Below are positions 12,721 to 21,186 of a stretch of 64,000 nucleotides of DNA, one piece after another. The position numbers were made by a program, and so were the translations under genes. Positions within the stretch are counted from its first letter, which is position 1. Every line of letters begins with the position of its first letter. The stretch is from Mariniflexile gromovii (GTDB lineage Bacteria > Bacteroidota > Bacteroidia > Flavobacteriales > Flavobacteriaceae): contig NZ_JAGJCB010000008.1 in assembly GCF_017814435.1 (NCBI RefSeq), forward strand, positions 62,001 to 126,000. The letters run 5' to 3'. The notes under the pieces were generated by a model. That model was not told the DNA's origin and ran no database searches. It saw only the letters and a program-made list of their open reading frames with translations.

Positions 12721-14306
12721 TAATTTTTATGTCTATAGGTATCTAAAACAGCCTCCATTTCCTTTACGATGTTTGGATATTTTTTGTAAACATTGGTAGT
12801 TTGATATTTATCTTCTTCCAAATTATAAAGTTGTGCTTTTGGTGCATCGGCTTTTATTTTACCATTTTCAATATCACTATTTTTACCACCTACAAAGGCA
12901 ACAGCAGGCGCGCCACCCCAAGCATGATGTTCTGGTTTAGAACCACCAAACCCGCCACTTCCTTGTGCGGGAATGTACATCCACTTACCTTTTCGAAGCG
13001 ATAAATGAGATGGTTTATGTGCGGCCAAAACCAATTCATCACGAACGGGTTTTTTAGGGTCACCTAACAAAGCTGGCAATACATTCACACTATCCGAATT
13101 TTCTAAACTTTTAGTATTTTGACCCGTAAGTGCCATAAAGGTAGCCAACATATCCACATTACAAATTAATTGGTCTGACACGGTTCCTGCTTCTATTTTA
13201 CCCGGCCATTTGGCTATAAACGGTACACGGTGTCCGCCTTCCCAAACACCAAATTTAAAGCCTAATAAATCGCCATTGATTTTGTGTCCTGCTTTTACGG
13301 CATTACGTCCTCCCAAGTTCAACATCGCACCATTATCACTGGTAAAAATTATCAGCGTATTATCGGCAACGCCTTGTTTTTCCAGGGTTGAAGTCACTTG
13401 TCCTACCATCCAATCTAGTTCTTGGATAAAGTCGCCATAAAGTTCGGCATCACTTTTCCCTTGAAAATTAGTGCCCGGTGTAAAAGGATGGTGAATATGT
13501 GTGGTAGCTAAGTATAAAAAGAAAGGATCTTTTTTATTGTTATTTGTTTTTTCAATAATCCAATCCACAGCTTTTCCAGCCAACACTTCACCTACCGTGT
13601 AATCGTTGTATAATTTATGGGCTTCTACCGCTCCTTTAAACATATTAGGTGTTCGTTGCGATGCTTCTGGAGGAATGGGCGTGATTGGTGTCACCTCTTT
13701 ATCTTTACCTCTTCCTACATACACCAAAGGGTCGTTCGGGTCGCTACCCACTACCCGATCATTTTCTACATACACATAAGGCGGTGCACTATTTACTACA
13801 GGTAATCCGTAATAATAATCAAACCCTAAATCGTTTGGTCCAGGACGCAAAGGCACTTTCCAAAGGTTTTCGCCCACACCAAAACCCAAATGCCATTTTC
13901 CTAAAGCGGCTGTAACATAACCACTGTTTTTAAATACATCGGCTATGGTTAATTGTTCTGGGTTGATTAATAATTCTGAAGTTACAGCTGCAGGACCCCA
14001 AATGCCTTCGCCATTATTACCTCTCAAGGGATATTGCCCTGTCATCAACGCATACCGAGAAGGTGTGCAAACCGCCGAAGCCGAATGCGCATCGGTAAAA
14101 ATTTTTCCTTCGCTTGCCAATGTATCGATGTTTGGTGTTTTTACTTTGGTGGCGCCATAGCAACCGATATCACCGTATCCCAAATCATCTACCAAAATGT
14201 AAACGACGTTGGGTTTTTCCTGAGCTTGTAATTTTGATGTAGTGATCAAAAAAAACAAACAAATAGATAATTTGAATATTAATAATGAAGTTTGTCTTTT
14301 ATTCAT
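12720..14306 (-). CDS. S1-family sulfatase, periplasmic
   Basis: A 528-residue sulfatase with a type I signal peptide (TTSKLQAQ). It has NVVYILVDDLGYGDIGCYG, the formylglycine site C80-T-P-S-R with YALMTGQYPLRG, ALGKWHLGFGVGENLW and IFTSDNGAMLNLGG. Long loops around residues 150-230 (PVVNSAPPYVYVENDRV, TPITPIPPEASQ) set it apart from the other sulfatases of the operon. The similar APYVYVENDMP segment in the 23333-24880 sulfatase suggests these two are the closest relatives here. Its stop codon overlaps the next start codon. Substrate position is unknown. Confidence 0.92.
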   Translation of the reverse strand: MNKRQTSLLIFKLSICLFFLITTSKLQAQEKPNVVYILVDDLGYGDIGCYGATKVKTPNIDTLASEGKIFTDAHSASAVCTPSRYALMTGQYPLRGNNGEGIWGPAAVTSELLINPEQLTIADVFKNSGYVTAALGKWHLGFGVGENLWKVPLRPGPNDLGFDYYYGLPVVNSAPPYVYVENDRVVGSDPNDPLVYVGRGKDKEVTPITPIPPEASQRTPNMFKGAVEAHKLYNDYTVGEVLAGKAVDWIIEKTNNNKKDPFFLYLATTHIHHPFTPGTNFQGKSDAELYGDFIQELDWMVGQVTSTLEKQGVADNTLIIFTSDNGAMLNLGGRNAVKAGHKINGDLLGFKFGVWEGGHRVPFIAKWPGKIEAGTVSDQLICNVDMLATFMALTGQNTKSLENSDSVNVLPALLGDPKKPVRDELVLAAHKPSHLSLRKGKWMYIPAQGSGGFGGSKPEHHAWGGAPAVAFVGGKNSDIENGKIKADAPKAQLYNLEEDKYQTTNVYKKYPNIVKEMEAVLDTYRHKN

Positions 14307-14318
14307 TTTATTTAGTTT

Positions 14319-15776
14319 TTAAATTTTCTCTTGAATATTTTCAAATGGAGGCACGCGTTGATCGGTTCCAATGCTATTCACATCTCCCAATTCTTTTCTG
14401 GCTTTTTCCGCTTCTTTAAGTAATTCTTTTACAACTTCTGGATGTTTCTTGGATACATCTGTTAACTCGCCCATATCTTGGTCTAAATTAAATAATAATG
14501 GGCGCCCCAACACCAATAAACCTCGGCATGCAATATTCTTCAAATTGCTTCCATTAAAAGGTTTTTCATTTTCAGCTTTAGACCAAAAAGGTTGGTCTTC
14601 TGAAGTTCTTGGTAAATGCAACTTCCACTTTCCTTTTCGAACCGCCTGAAGGTTTGTTCCGTTATAGTAATATACCACTTCATGGGGCGAAGTTCCTTTG
14701 CCTGTTTTTAAAATGGAGGTGATGTTTTTTCCATCAATCACTCTATCTTTTGGAATTTCTGCTCCAGCGAGCGAAGTTAGTGTTGGAAATAAATCCATAG
14801 AAGATAAAAACGTATCGTTCACCCCAGTTGCAAACTTACCTTTCCATTTGATGATGGCCGGAATGAGGAAACCACCTTCCATAGTAGTGTATTTCCCTCC
14901 GTTTAATGGACCCGCTGAACCACCAAAATGACAAAGGGCGGGTCCGTTATCCGATAAGAAAATGACGATGGTATTTTCATCTAAATTTTTATCAGCAAGT
15001 GCTTGGGTTAATCGACCTACATGATAATCCAACTCCTGAACATAATCACCGTATAAACTTCCTTTAGATGTCCCAATAAATTCTTTACTTGGCTGTATAG
15101 GAGAATGTACCGAATGATAGGCCAGATACAAAAAGAAAGGGTTTTCTATGTTTTCTTCCATATACTCGATGGCCTTATTAGTATAATCCCCTATTAAGGT
15201 TTCAAAAGGAACATTTTCTTTTACGGGTTTTCTATCGAAGTAAACATCGTCTAAATCTGGGTGCTTAGTATGCCAGTTGGATTGCAATCCATAAAAATGT
15301 TGAAATCCGTGGTCTATAGGTTGATGTCCTTCATTGAACCCCAAGTGCCATTTTCCAATAGCCAACGTAGCATAATCTTCTTTTAAAAGTACATCGGCAA
15401 TAGTAATTTCATCGGGATGCAACCCGTAATCTTTGTGCTTCTCAATTTTCCCTTGAGCCACCGGAAAACCGTTTCGCATAGGGTAACGTCCTGTAAGGAG
15501 AGCTGCTCTCGATGGGCTACAAACGGAAGAAGCTACTTGAAAATCGGTAAATCGCAATCCTTCTTTAGCCAATTGGTCAATATTAGGTGTGTTAACATCT
15601 TGTGCTCCGTAACAACTTAAATCGCCATAGCCTAAATCATCAGCAAAAAGAATGATAATGTTGGGCTTTTCTTGGGCTTGTATTGTTGTGACGCTCCCTA
15701 TATTTAACAGCAAAAAAATCATGCCTACTCTTAAAGAAAGGATTTGATGGTAATACGATTTCACAAAAGACTTCAT
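14319..15776 (-). CDS. S1-family sulfatase, periplasmic
   Basis: A sulfatase of about 485 residues when started at the ATG at 15776. A longer frame to 15845 exists but would overlap the upstream remnant gene and put 23 polar residues before the signal peptide, so the shorter start is chosen. The hydrophobic segment VGMIFLLLNIGSVTTIQAQ is the signal peptide. NIIILFADDLGYGDLSCYG and the formylglycine site C86-S-P-S-R (new numbering) with AALLTGRYPMRNGF are intact. AIGKWHLGFN and IFLSDNGPALCHFGGSAGPLNGGK follow. It is a standard N-acetylgalactosamine-6-sulfatase or arylsulfatase-like S1 member; the actual sulfate position is unknown. Confidence 0.92.
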   Translation of the reverse strand: MKSFVKSYYHQILSLRVGMIFLLLNIGSVTTIQAQEKPNIIILFADDLGYGDLSCYGAQDVNTPNIDQLAKEGLRFTDFQVASSVCSPSRAALLTGRYPMRNGFPVAQGKIEKHKDYGLHPDEITIADVLLKEDYATLAIGKWHLGFNEGHQPIDHGFQHFYGLQSNWHTKHPDLDDVYFDRKPVKENVPFETLIGDYTNKAIEYMEENIENPFFLYLAYHSVHSPIQPSKEFIGTSKGSLYGDYVQELDYHVGRLTQALADKNLDENTIVIFLSDNGPALCHFGGSAGPLNGGKYTTMEGGFLIPAIIKWKGKFATGVNDTFLSSMDLFPTLTSLAGAEIPKDRVIDGKNITSILKTGKGTSPHEVVYYYNGTNLQAVRKGKWKLHLPRTSEDQPFWSKAENEKPFNGSNLKNIACRGLLVLGRPLLFNLDQDMGELTDVSKKHPEVVKELLKEAEKARKELGDVNSIGTDQRVPPFENIQEKI

Positions 15777-15798
15777 TTTTAATTTTATTAAATTCTTA

Positions 15799-16089
15799 CT
15801 ATTCTTCCCAATCATCTGTTCGAAATGGATATGCTGGTAATTCACTATTATTTACCAAATTCACTGTTGGTTTGCCTGCAAAAGCATAGCGTATGTATTT
15901 AGGTTTTTTAACTTCTGAAGAGTTTAACACTACAGTTTCATCTTGAATTTTTGTATCTGCTTTTACCCATTTTTTTTCATCATTGGCAATCCAAAATCCT
16001 GAAGGTGCTTTTCCATTGGCGGTTTTTAACCCCTTGGCATGATTGAAATGCACTACCAATTTACCATCTTCTTCTACCACATTTTTCAA
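15799..16089 (-). pseudogene. C-terminal remnant of a sialate O-acetylesterase-like (SASA) gene
   Basis: A 96-residue frame with no ATG start; the only start is TTG at 16089, and the frame continues upstream into the end of the GH116 gene. The peptide (KLVVHFNHAKGL.., ASGFWIANDEKKWVKADTKI-like segment, VRYAF-like IRYAFAGKPTVNL, LPAYPFRTDDWEE) matches, from memory, the C-terminal beta-domain of bacterial sialate 9-O-acetylesterase family proteins. The GDS catalytic part is entirely missing. It sits directly behind one GH116 copy, just as an SGNH esterase sits behind the other GH116 copy. Best read as the leftover of a deletion that fused the GH116 3' end to the esterase tail. It could still be translated as a short peptide, but no function is expected. 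Confidence 0.7.
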
Positions 16090-16106
16090 AGTTGGTCTAA
16101 TAACAT

Positions 16107-18695
16107 TTACAATTTAATGTTTAGTGTTTCAGATGCATTTATCGTTTTAGTTTTCAACTTTTTAGTGCCCACGCCTTCTAATGTAAAACGACTCAATTCC
16201 AACTTTCCGTAAAGCACCGCAATTTCTGCTTCATTTTGTTTCACATCAACTGTACCGTAACTATACCCATTACTCCAAAAATAAGTTCCAGGTTTTGAGG
16301 TGAAGGTCATCGACTTATCTACTGCCGAATATTGAAACTTCGTGGTTGCCAAAATACCAGCCCAAGCCATCATACTTCTGGCATAGTGGTGTCCTGCTTC
16401 GGCTTCGTTAAACGGACTTCTTTTTTTGCCATCGTAACGGTCTCTAATATTTCGGATACACAATAAACCGTCTTCCGTCAAGCCTTCCTGTAACATACCT
16501 ACTGCAGCGGTGTACTCAAAGCCCGTCATGACTTCGGTATAATACGGAAATGGTTTTTCAGGACGTTCATTAGGGTAAGCCGCCATCAATAAAGCAGACT
16601 CGTCACCTAAAGCATAGGAACGATGAAAATTGGCATGAGACGCCATGTTTTCAACATAATTGTATTTCATGATGGACTCAAGCGTTTTCTTGATGTTTTC
16701 CTCTTTGGCCAAATAACCCAAACCTACAATATGTGAAAACACCTGCCCTACCAACTGATCGACCAAAACCCCTTTTCCTAACTGAAAATCTGGAGAAGTA
16801 AGGTCGACACCTTTATCGCCACCAGTGGCGCCAATTAAGGAAGGTGCTACATTATCGGCAGACATGGGCGGTTGAATGTGCTGTTCGTAATATTCGCCGT
16901 TGAATAGATTTTCGTCCATCCATTTCGACCCTTTTTCGTATAAATCATGACAGGTTTTCGCAAACGTCTTTTCACCTAAATAAGTAGCCATTGCTTCAGA
17001 AGCTTTTAAAGCCCCCAAATACCAAAAGCCCATTTGTGGATTGGGACCAAAATACTCCACATCCATGGTGTTGTGTTGAGAACCTTCCATGACACCATTT
17101 TTATCGGCATCCCAACCTCCGGGAATCCAACAAAATTCTAACGACTTTTTCACCTTTGGCCAATGTTTTTTCAAGAATTCATCATCGCCAGATAATTGCC
17201 AATCGCGGTAAAATTTCATGATGCTTCCCATTTGTCCATCGGCAGCCGCCTTGCCCCAAAGCTGACCTTCTTCAAGGGGAAGATAAACCCTAAAGCTCAT
17301 CAATCCAGTATCATCGGTGGCATACTTATACTCCACTTCACGCATGGTTTTAGCCAACTCTCCGAATAAAAAGGCGGTGGTTTGTTCGTAATTCCAAACG
17401 TGTGTACACGAACCAAAACAGGACCCGTAGGTATCAAAAAGTCCTTCCCATCCCAATAATTGTCCGCTTTTAATGCGGAAAGCCAATTGGGTTCGAAGAT
17501 GTGCTAAATTGAAAAGCGCCGATTCTTTAATTTCTTCAGGTATATCACTTTTAATAAGTGCATTAACGAAGGTTTTGGTACTGTTTTCCAAGGCATCTAA
17601 ACGTGGTAGTGTTTTAGAAATCACATCCCAAGAATCGCTATACTTTGTGGTGTAATAATTTCCAACCGTAGCTTTAATTTCCTTTTGAAACCCTGATTTA
17701 TCCCAAGTTTGTCTGTTTGGGAAATGCCAGCTAATCAAAAAACGAAAATTCCTTTCTTCACCAGCTCTTAAAGTCGTTTTAACTGCCAACGACCCCATAG
17801 GAGCATCGGCTTCCTCATTGACTCTTTTTTCCAATAGTCCATCAGCACTAAAATCGTCCCAAAAATCAAGGCGTTTTTTATCCCATCGGCTGGTTTTGGG
17901 TTGCCATGCAGTTCGGTACGTGGTGGTGCCTTCATTTAAGGATACAAAACTCATGGTGCCCCATTGTTCACTTTCAGGGTCTACGCCATTACTGGTATAG
18001 TGAATGCCTTGAACACCGTTCTCTTCGCGGATGGTATTTACATTTTTAAAAGCTTTCCCTCGGGTACCATCAAAACCAATAAAGTTTTGAATGGTTCCCG
18101 ATAATGAAATGGTTATATATTTATCACTGGTATTCTTTACTGTATAATTTAAGATTGAAATAGGAATACTACTATCGTCTATATTACCCGGAATAAGCGG
18201 ATTATAGGCACCAACAACCACCTCAACTGGAAGATCGTCATCACTTAAAAATACTTGCCCAAACGGATAAGCGGTTTTAAAAGAAGCATCGCTAAAACGC
18301 GGCAACCCGTGGTGGTTTGATGTTGCTCCCCATGCGCCTTCGTAATAGGATTCATCGGGTGGTCCTTCCAACAAACGGGTTTGTTTTTTACCTTCACCAT
18401 CTTCAACAAAAATGGCGAAAAACGGCCCTTTTTGTTTGGCAGATCCCCAATTTTCTAAAGTAGGATTGAAGCCTTTTGCTGGACGGTTCATGATTTCCCA
18501 ATCTTCCAAAGAACCACGCCCTGTAAAAGATATCGTTCCCGTACCAATACCTCCAACAGGCATTTTTATTTTTTGAATGCGGTCTTGATTGTAGGTTTTT
18601 AATACCGGCCAATCATTGCTTTTGGTTTGAGCAACAACCATAACACATACAAACTGAAAGATTACGGTTAACTTTAGATGCTTCATCCTAATCAT
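16107..18695 (-). CDS. GH116 family glycosidase, copy 1
   Basis: An 862-residue protein with a signal peptide (LKLTVIFQFVCVMVVAQ). The N-terminal beta-sandwich starts with IKMPVGGIGTGTISFTGRGSLEDWEI. The (alpha/alpha)6 catalytic domain has CTHVWNYEQTTAFLFGELA near residue 435, containing the expected nucleophile Glu. GSQHNTMDVEYFGPNPQMGFWYLGAL near residue 548 holds the candidate acid/base Asp. GH116 members are retaining beta-glucosidases, beta-xylosidases or glucosylceramidase-like enzymes, so a beta-linked sugar is the likely target. The start may be at Met1 or Met4. It is followed one base later by the GH95 gene upstream and by the esterase remnant downstream. A second, closely similar copy lies at 25637-28183. 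Confidence 0.9.
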   Translation of the reverse strand: MIRMKHLKLTVIFQFVCVMVVAQTKSNDWPVLKTYNQDRIQKIKMPVGGIGTGTISFTGRGSLEDWEIMNRPAKGFNPTLENWGSAKQKGPFFAIFVEDGEGKKQTRLLEGPPDESYYEGAWGATSNHHGLPRFSDASFKTAYPFGQVFLSDDDLPVEVVVGAYNPLIPGNIDDSSIPISILNYTVKNTSDKYITISLSGTIQNFIGFDGTRGKAFKNVNTIREENGVQGIHYTSNGVDPESEQWGTMSFVSLNEGTTTYRTAWQPKTSRWDKKRLDFWDDFSADGLLEKRVNEEADAPMGSLAVKTTLRAGEERNFRFLISWHFPNRQTWDKSGFQKEIKATVGNYYTTKYSDSWDVISKTLPRLDALENSTKTFVNALIKSDIPEEIKESALFNLAHLRTQLAFRIKSGQLLGWEGLFDTYGSCFGSCTHVWNYEQTTAFLFGELAKTMREVEYKYATDDTGLMSFRVYLPLEEGQLWGKAAADGQMGSIMKFYRDWQLSGDDEFLKKHWPKVKKSLEFCWIPGGWDADKNGVMEGSQHNTMDVEYFGPNPQMGFWYLGALKASEAMATYLGEKTFAKTCHDLYEKGSKWMDENLFNGEYYEQHIQPPMSADNVAPSLIGATGGDKGVDLTSPDFQLGKGVLVDQLVGQVFSHIVGLGYLAKEENIKKTLESIMKYNYVENMASHANFHRSYALGDESALLMAAYPNERPEKPFPYYTEVMTGFEYTAAVGMLQEGLTEDGLLCIRNIRDRYDGKKRSPFNEAEAGHHYARSMMAWAGILATTKFQYSAVDKSMTFTSKPGTYFWSNGYSYGTVDVKQNEAEIAVLYGKLELSRFTLEGVGTKKLKTKTINASETLNIKL

Positions 18696-21176
18696 TTATT
18701 TTATTGTTTCGTTTTTAAAAACCTTGATTTCTCCTGCTTTCAAGGTGATGACTTTACTTAATTTACCTTCTGAAAAAATTCTGAAACTACCATTGTTGGC
18801 GGCTTGAATTCTTGCTTCAACCAACTGCCCGTTTTCCCAAACAATATCCACCTCAAAACCACCACGGGCTCTTAAACCTCTAACATTTCCATTTGGCCAT
18901 GCGGAAGGTAACGCTGGTAATAGATGTAAAATATAGGGCGCTTCAGCTAAGTTTTCATCGGGAACAACTGGTACAAAATGATTAGTCTGTTTTTTATCTT
19001 TTTTATAAGCTACAAAAGCGGCTTTTTCAATATTTTCTGCTGAATTGTCAATGCTTCTCAAATGACTTTGCAGTAACATTTCACAAACTCCTGAAACGCA
19101 ACCAAAATTTCCATCAATTTGGAATGGCGGATGAAAATCGAACAAATTTGGATAGGTGCGTTCTGATGTTAAAAACTTATAGAATTGATGTGCCTTGTCG
19201 CCATTATGCAACCTTGCCCAAAAATTGGTTTTCCATGCCGTACTCCAACCTGTTGACACATCGCCACGGTGTTTCATGGTTACTAAAGCGGCATCGGTTA
19301 ATTCGGGTGTGGTTAATGGTGAAAAATCACGACCCGGATGTAAAGCTATTAAGTGTGAAATATGCCGATGTTGGTCTGTTGGATTGTCCCAATCTTCTGG
19401 CCATTCCTGTACTTGACCGTATTGACCGATTTTTTGGGGAGTTAATTTCGGAATGATATTTTGTAGTGTTTCCCTAAAGGTTTTATCTCGATTTAAAACG
19501 GTTGATGCTTCAATGCAATCAGTAAATAAATTTAAGGCCAATTGCTGTTCAAATGAAGCACCATAAGCCTGCTTATTCAATTTTCCAAACTGCTCCACCA
19601 GATATGCGTTCTCTGGCGACCAAGTAGGATACACCACCAAGGAACCATCTTTCCAAGGGGCTAAAAATTCAACGTAAAACTCCGCTGCTCCTTTTAGGAT
19701 GGGGTAAATTTCTTTTAGGTACTCTTTGTCTTTACTAAAAGCATAATGCTCAAATAGATTTTGACATAACCACGCACCCGATTGTTGCATGCGGCGACCA
19801 TGTTCGTTGGGAGCTGTGAATCCGAATACGTTTCCATTAAGCCCCGTACTCCAACCTTTATCAATGCCGTAAGTTTCCTTAGCCACGTGTTTTCCTGATT
19901 CTGCTAATATTTTTAGCCATTCTTTGTATGGTGTAAACGACTCGGGTAAATTTGCCGTTTCAACCATCCAGTAATTCATGGCCACATTAATATCGGTGTG
20001 GTAATCGGCATTCCATGCGGGTTTTAAATGGCCATTCCAAAGCCCCTGTAAATTGGAAGGCACGGGAGCAGAACGCGAACAACTTAACTGTAAATAGCGT
20101 GCATAGTTAAAATACAGATTTTCCAATTCTAAACTTGGACCATTTTTAATCAACGCATCCGTGGCGACATTGGAAGGTTCATATTCCAAATGTAACTGGC
20201 AATTATCCATCAAGTCTGAAACATCTTTTTGATGGCTGCTTTTGAGTGTTTCGTAGCCTAGTTTTACGGCATTTCCTAGGATTGTTTTTGTATCAGTTTC
20301 AAAATCACGACCTTTAAACGATGGATAAACAGGCAAATAATCGGTGTATGCCGACACATAAATTTTAACATCTTTAGCGTTTTCAACTTTTAAGGTTCCA
20401 TCATCTTGGGCAGTTATCTTCGCATTACCCGCATCAACGAATACCCTTTTTTGAAATTGAACGGGGTCATTTTCCATGGCCGCTTCACCAGTTAAAATGA
20501 GCACGTTTCCTTCGGTATTTAGATTGGTAATTTTATGTAAAGAACTCGCCTTAACAGTAAGGTTCATTTCAGCATTTTCAGCGGTATAGCGCATAGCGAC
20601 CACATCGTTGGGGTAACTACAAAAATATTCTCTAGTGAAATTTGCTTTACCGATACTATAATTCACATACCCAACACCCGAAAAAGCGTCTAAAGAACGG
20701 GTGTAATTTGAAACCGTTTCACTTTGATGTTCTGTTGAAATAAATATATCGGTAAAAGGTGCATAGTTCCCTAAAGGCTGCTGGCTGCTCAGGTATTTGG
20801 TTGCCATGGCTTCCATACTTCCTTCGGAAGTGCCATACTTTTCATTTCGATAAGCATCACGAACTTTTTCGAAGTTTTTATAAGCCCCAATTCGTGTTCC
20901 AGATTGTTCCACCTCGCTTAAACCTCTTTTGCTATTCATCCACAAGGTAATGTCGTTTAGCATGATATGCTCTTCTTCAATGCCCCCAGAAAACATAGCG
21001 CCCAATCGGCCGTTGCCCAAAGGCAAAGCTTCTTGCATGTAACCCGGCTTATTGTAATCTTGCCTTTGCTCAGTGGTAAATTTGCTCGCAGGTTTATCAT
21101 ACCTCAGCAAAAACTGTGCATGCACTTTTGCGGAGGTTATAATAATTAATAATAGGGTTGCAATCTGTTTTATCAT
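18696..21176 (-). CDS. GH95 alpha-L-fucosidase or alpha-L-galactosidase
   Basis: An 826-residue protein with a signal peptide (LLLIIITSAKVHAQ). The GH95 N-terminal block YMQEALPLGNGRLGAMFSGG is present, and so are the catalytic-domain blocks NLQGLWNGHLKPAWNADYHTDIN, MNYWMVETANLPE, WSPENAY (candidate acid Glu near residue 517), HRHISHLIALHPG and FQIDGNFGCVSGVCEML (candidate base Asp). In characterised 1,2-alpha-L-fucosidases the water-positioning motif is NIN; here it reads DIN. The overlap of one base with the GH116 gene shows tight coupling. It probably removes alpha-L-fucose or alpha-L-galactose from the glycan; the choice between these cannot be made from the sequence. Confidence 0.9.
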   Translation of the reverse strand: MIKQIATLLLIIITSAKVHAQFLLRYDKPASKFTTEQRQDYNKPGYMQEALPLGNGRLGAMFSGGIEEEHIMLNDITLWMNSKRGLSEVEQSGTRIGAYKNFEKVRDAYRNEKYGTSEGSMEAMATKYLSSQQPLGNYAPFTDIFISTEHQSETVSNYTRSLDAFSGVGYVNYSIGKANFTREYFCSYPNDVVAMRYTAENAEMNLTVKASSLHKITNLNTEGNVLILTGEAAMENDPVQFQKRVFVDAGNAKITAQDDGTLKVENAKDVKIYVSAYTDYLPVYPSFKGRDFETDTKTILGNAVKLGYETLKSSHQKDVSDLMDNCQLHLEYEPSNVATDALIKNGPSLELENLYFNYARYLQLSCSRSAPVPSNLQGLWNGHLKPAWNADYHTDINVAMNYWMVETANLPESFTPYKEWLKILAESGKHVAKETYGIDKGWSTGLNGNVFGFTAPNEHGRRMQQSGAWLCQNLFEHYAFSKDKEYLKEIYPILKGAAEFYVEFLAPWKDGSLVVYPTWSPENAYLVEQFGKLNKQAYGASFEQQLALNLFTDCIEASTVLNRDKTFRETLQNIIPKLTPQKIGQYGQVQEWPEDWDNPTDQHRHISHLIALHPGRDFSPLTTPELTDAALVTMKHRGDVSTGWSTAWKTNFWARLHNGDKAHQFYKFLTSERTYPNLFDFHPPFQIDGNFGCVSGVCEMLLQSHLRSIDNSAENIEKAAFVAYKKDKKQTNHFVPVVPDENLAEAPYILHLLPALPSAWPNGNVRGLRARGGFEVDIVWENGQLVEARIQAANNGSFRIFSEGKLSKVITLKAGEIKVFKNETIK

Positions 21177-21186
21177 GTCTTTTTAG

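Noticed and set aside
14319-15845. Longer start of the sulfatase at 15845
   Set aside because: It would add 23 polar residues before the signal peptide and overlap the upstream remnant; the ATG at 15776 is better.
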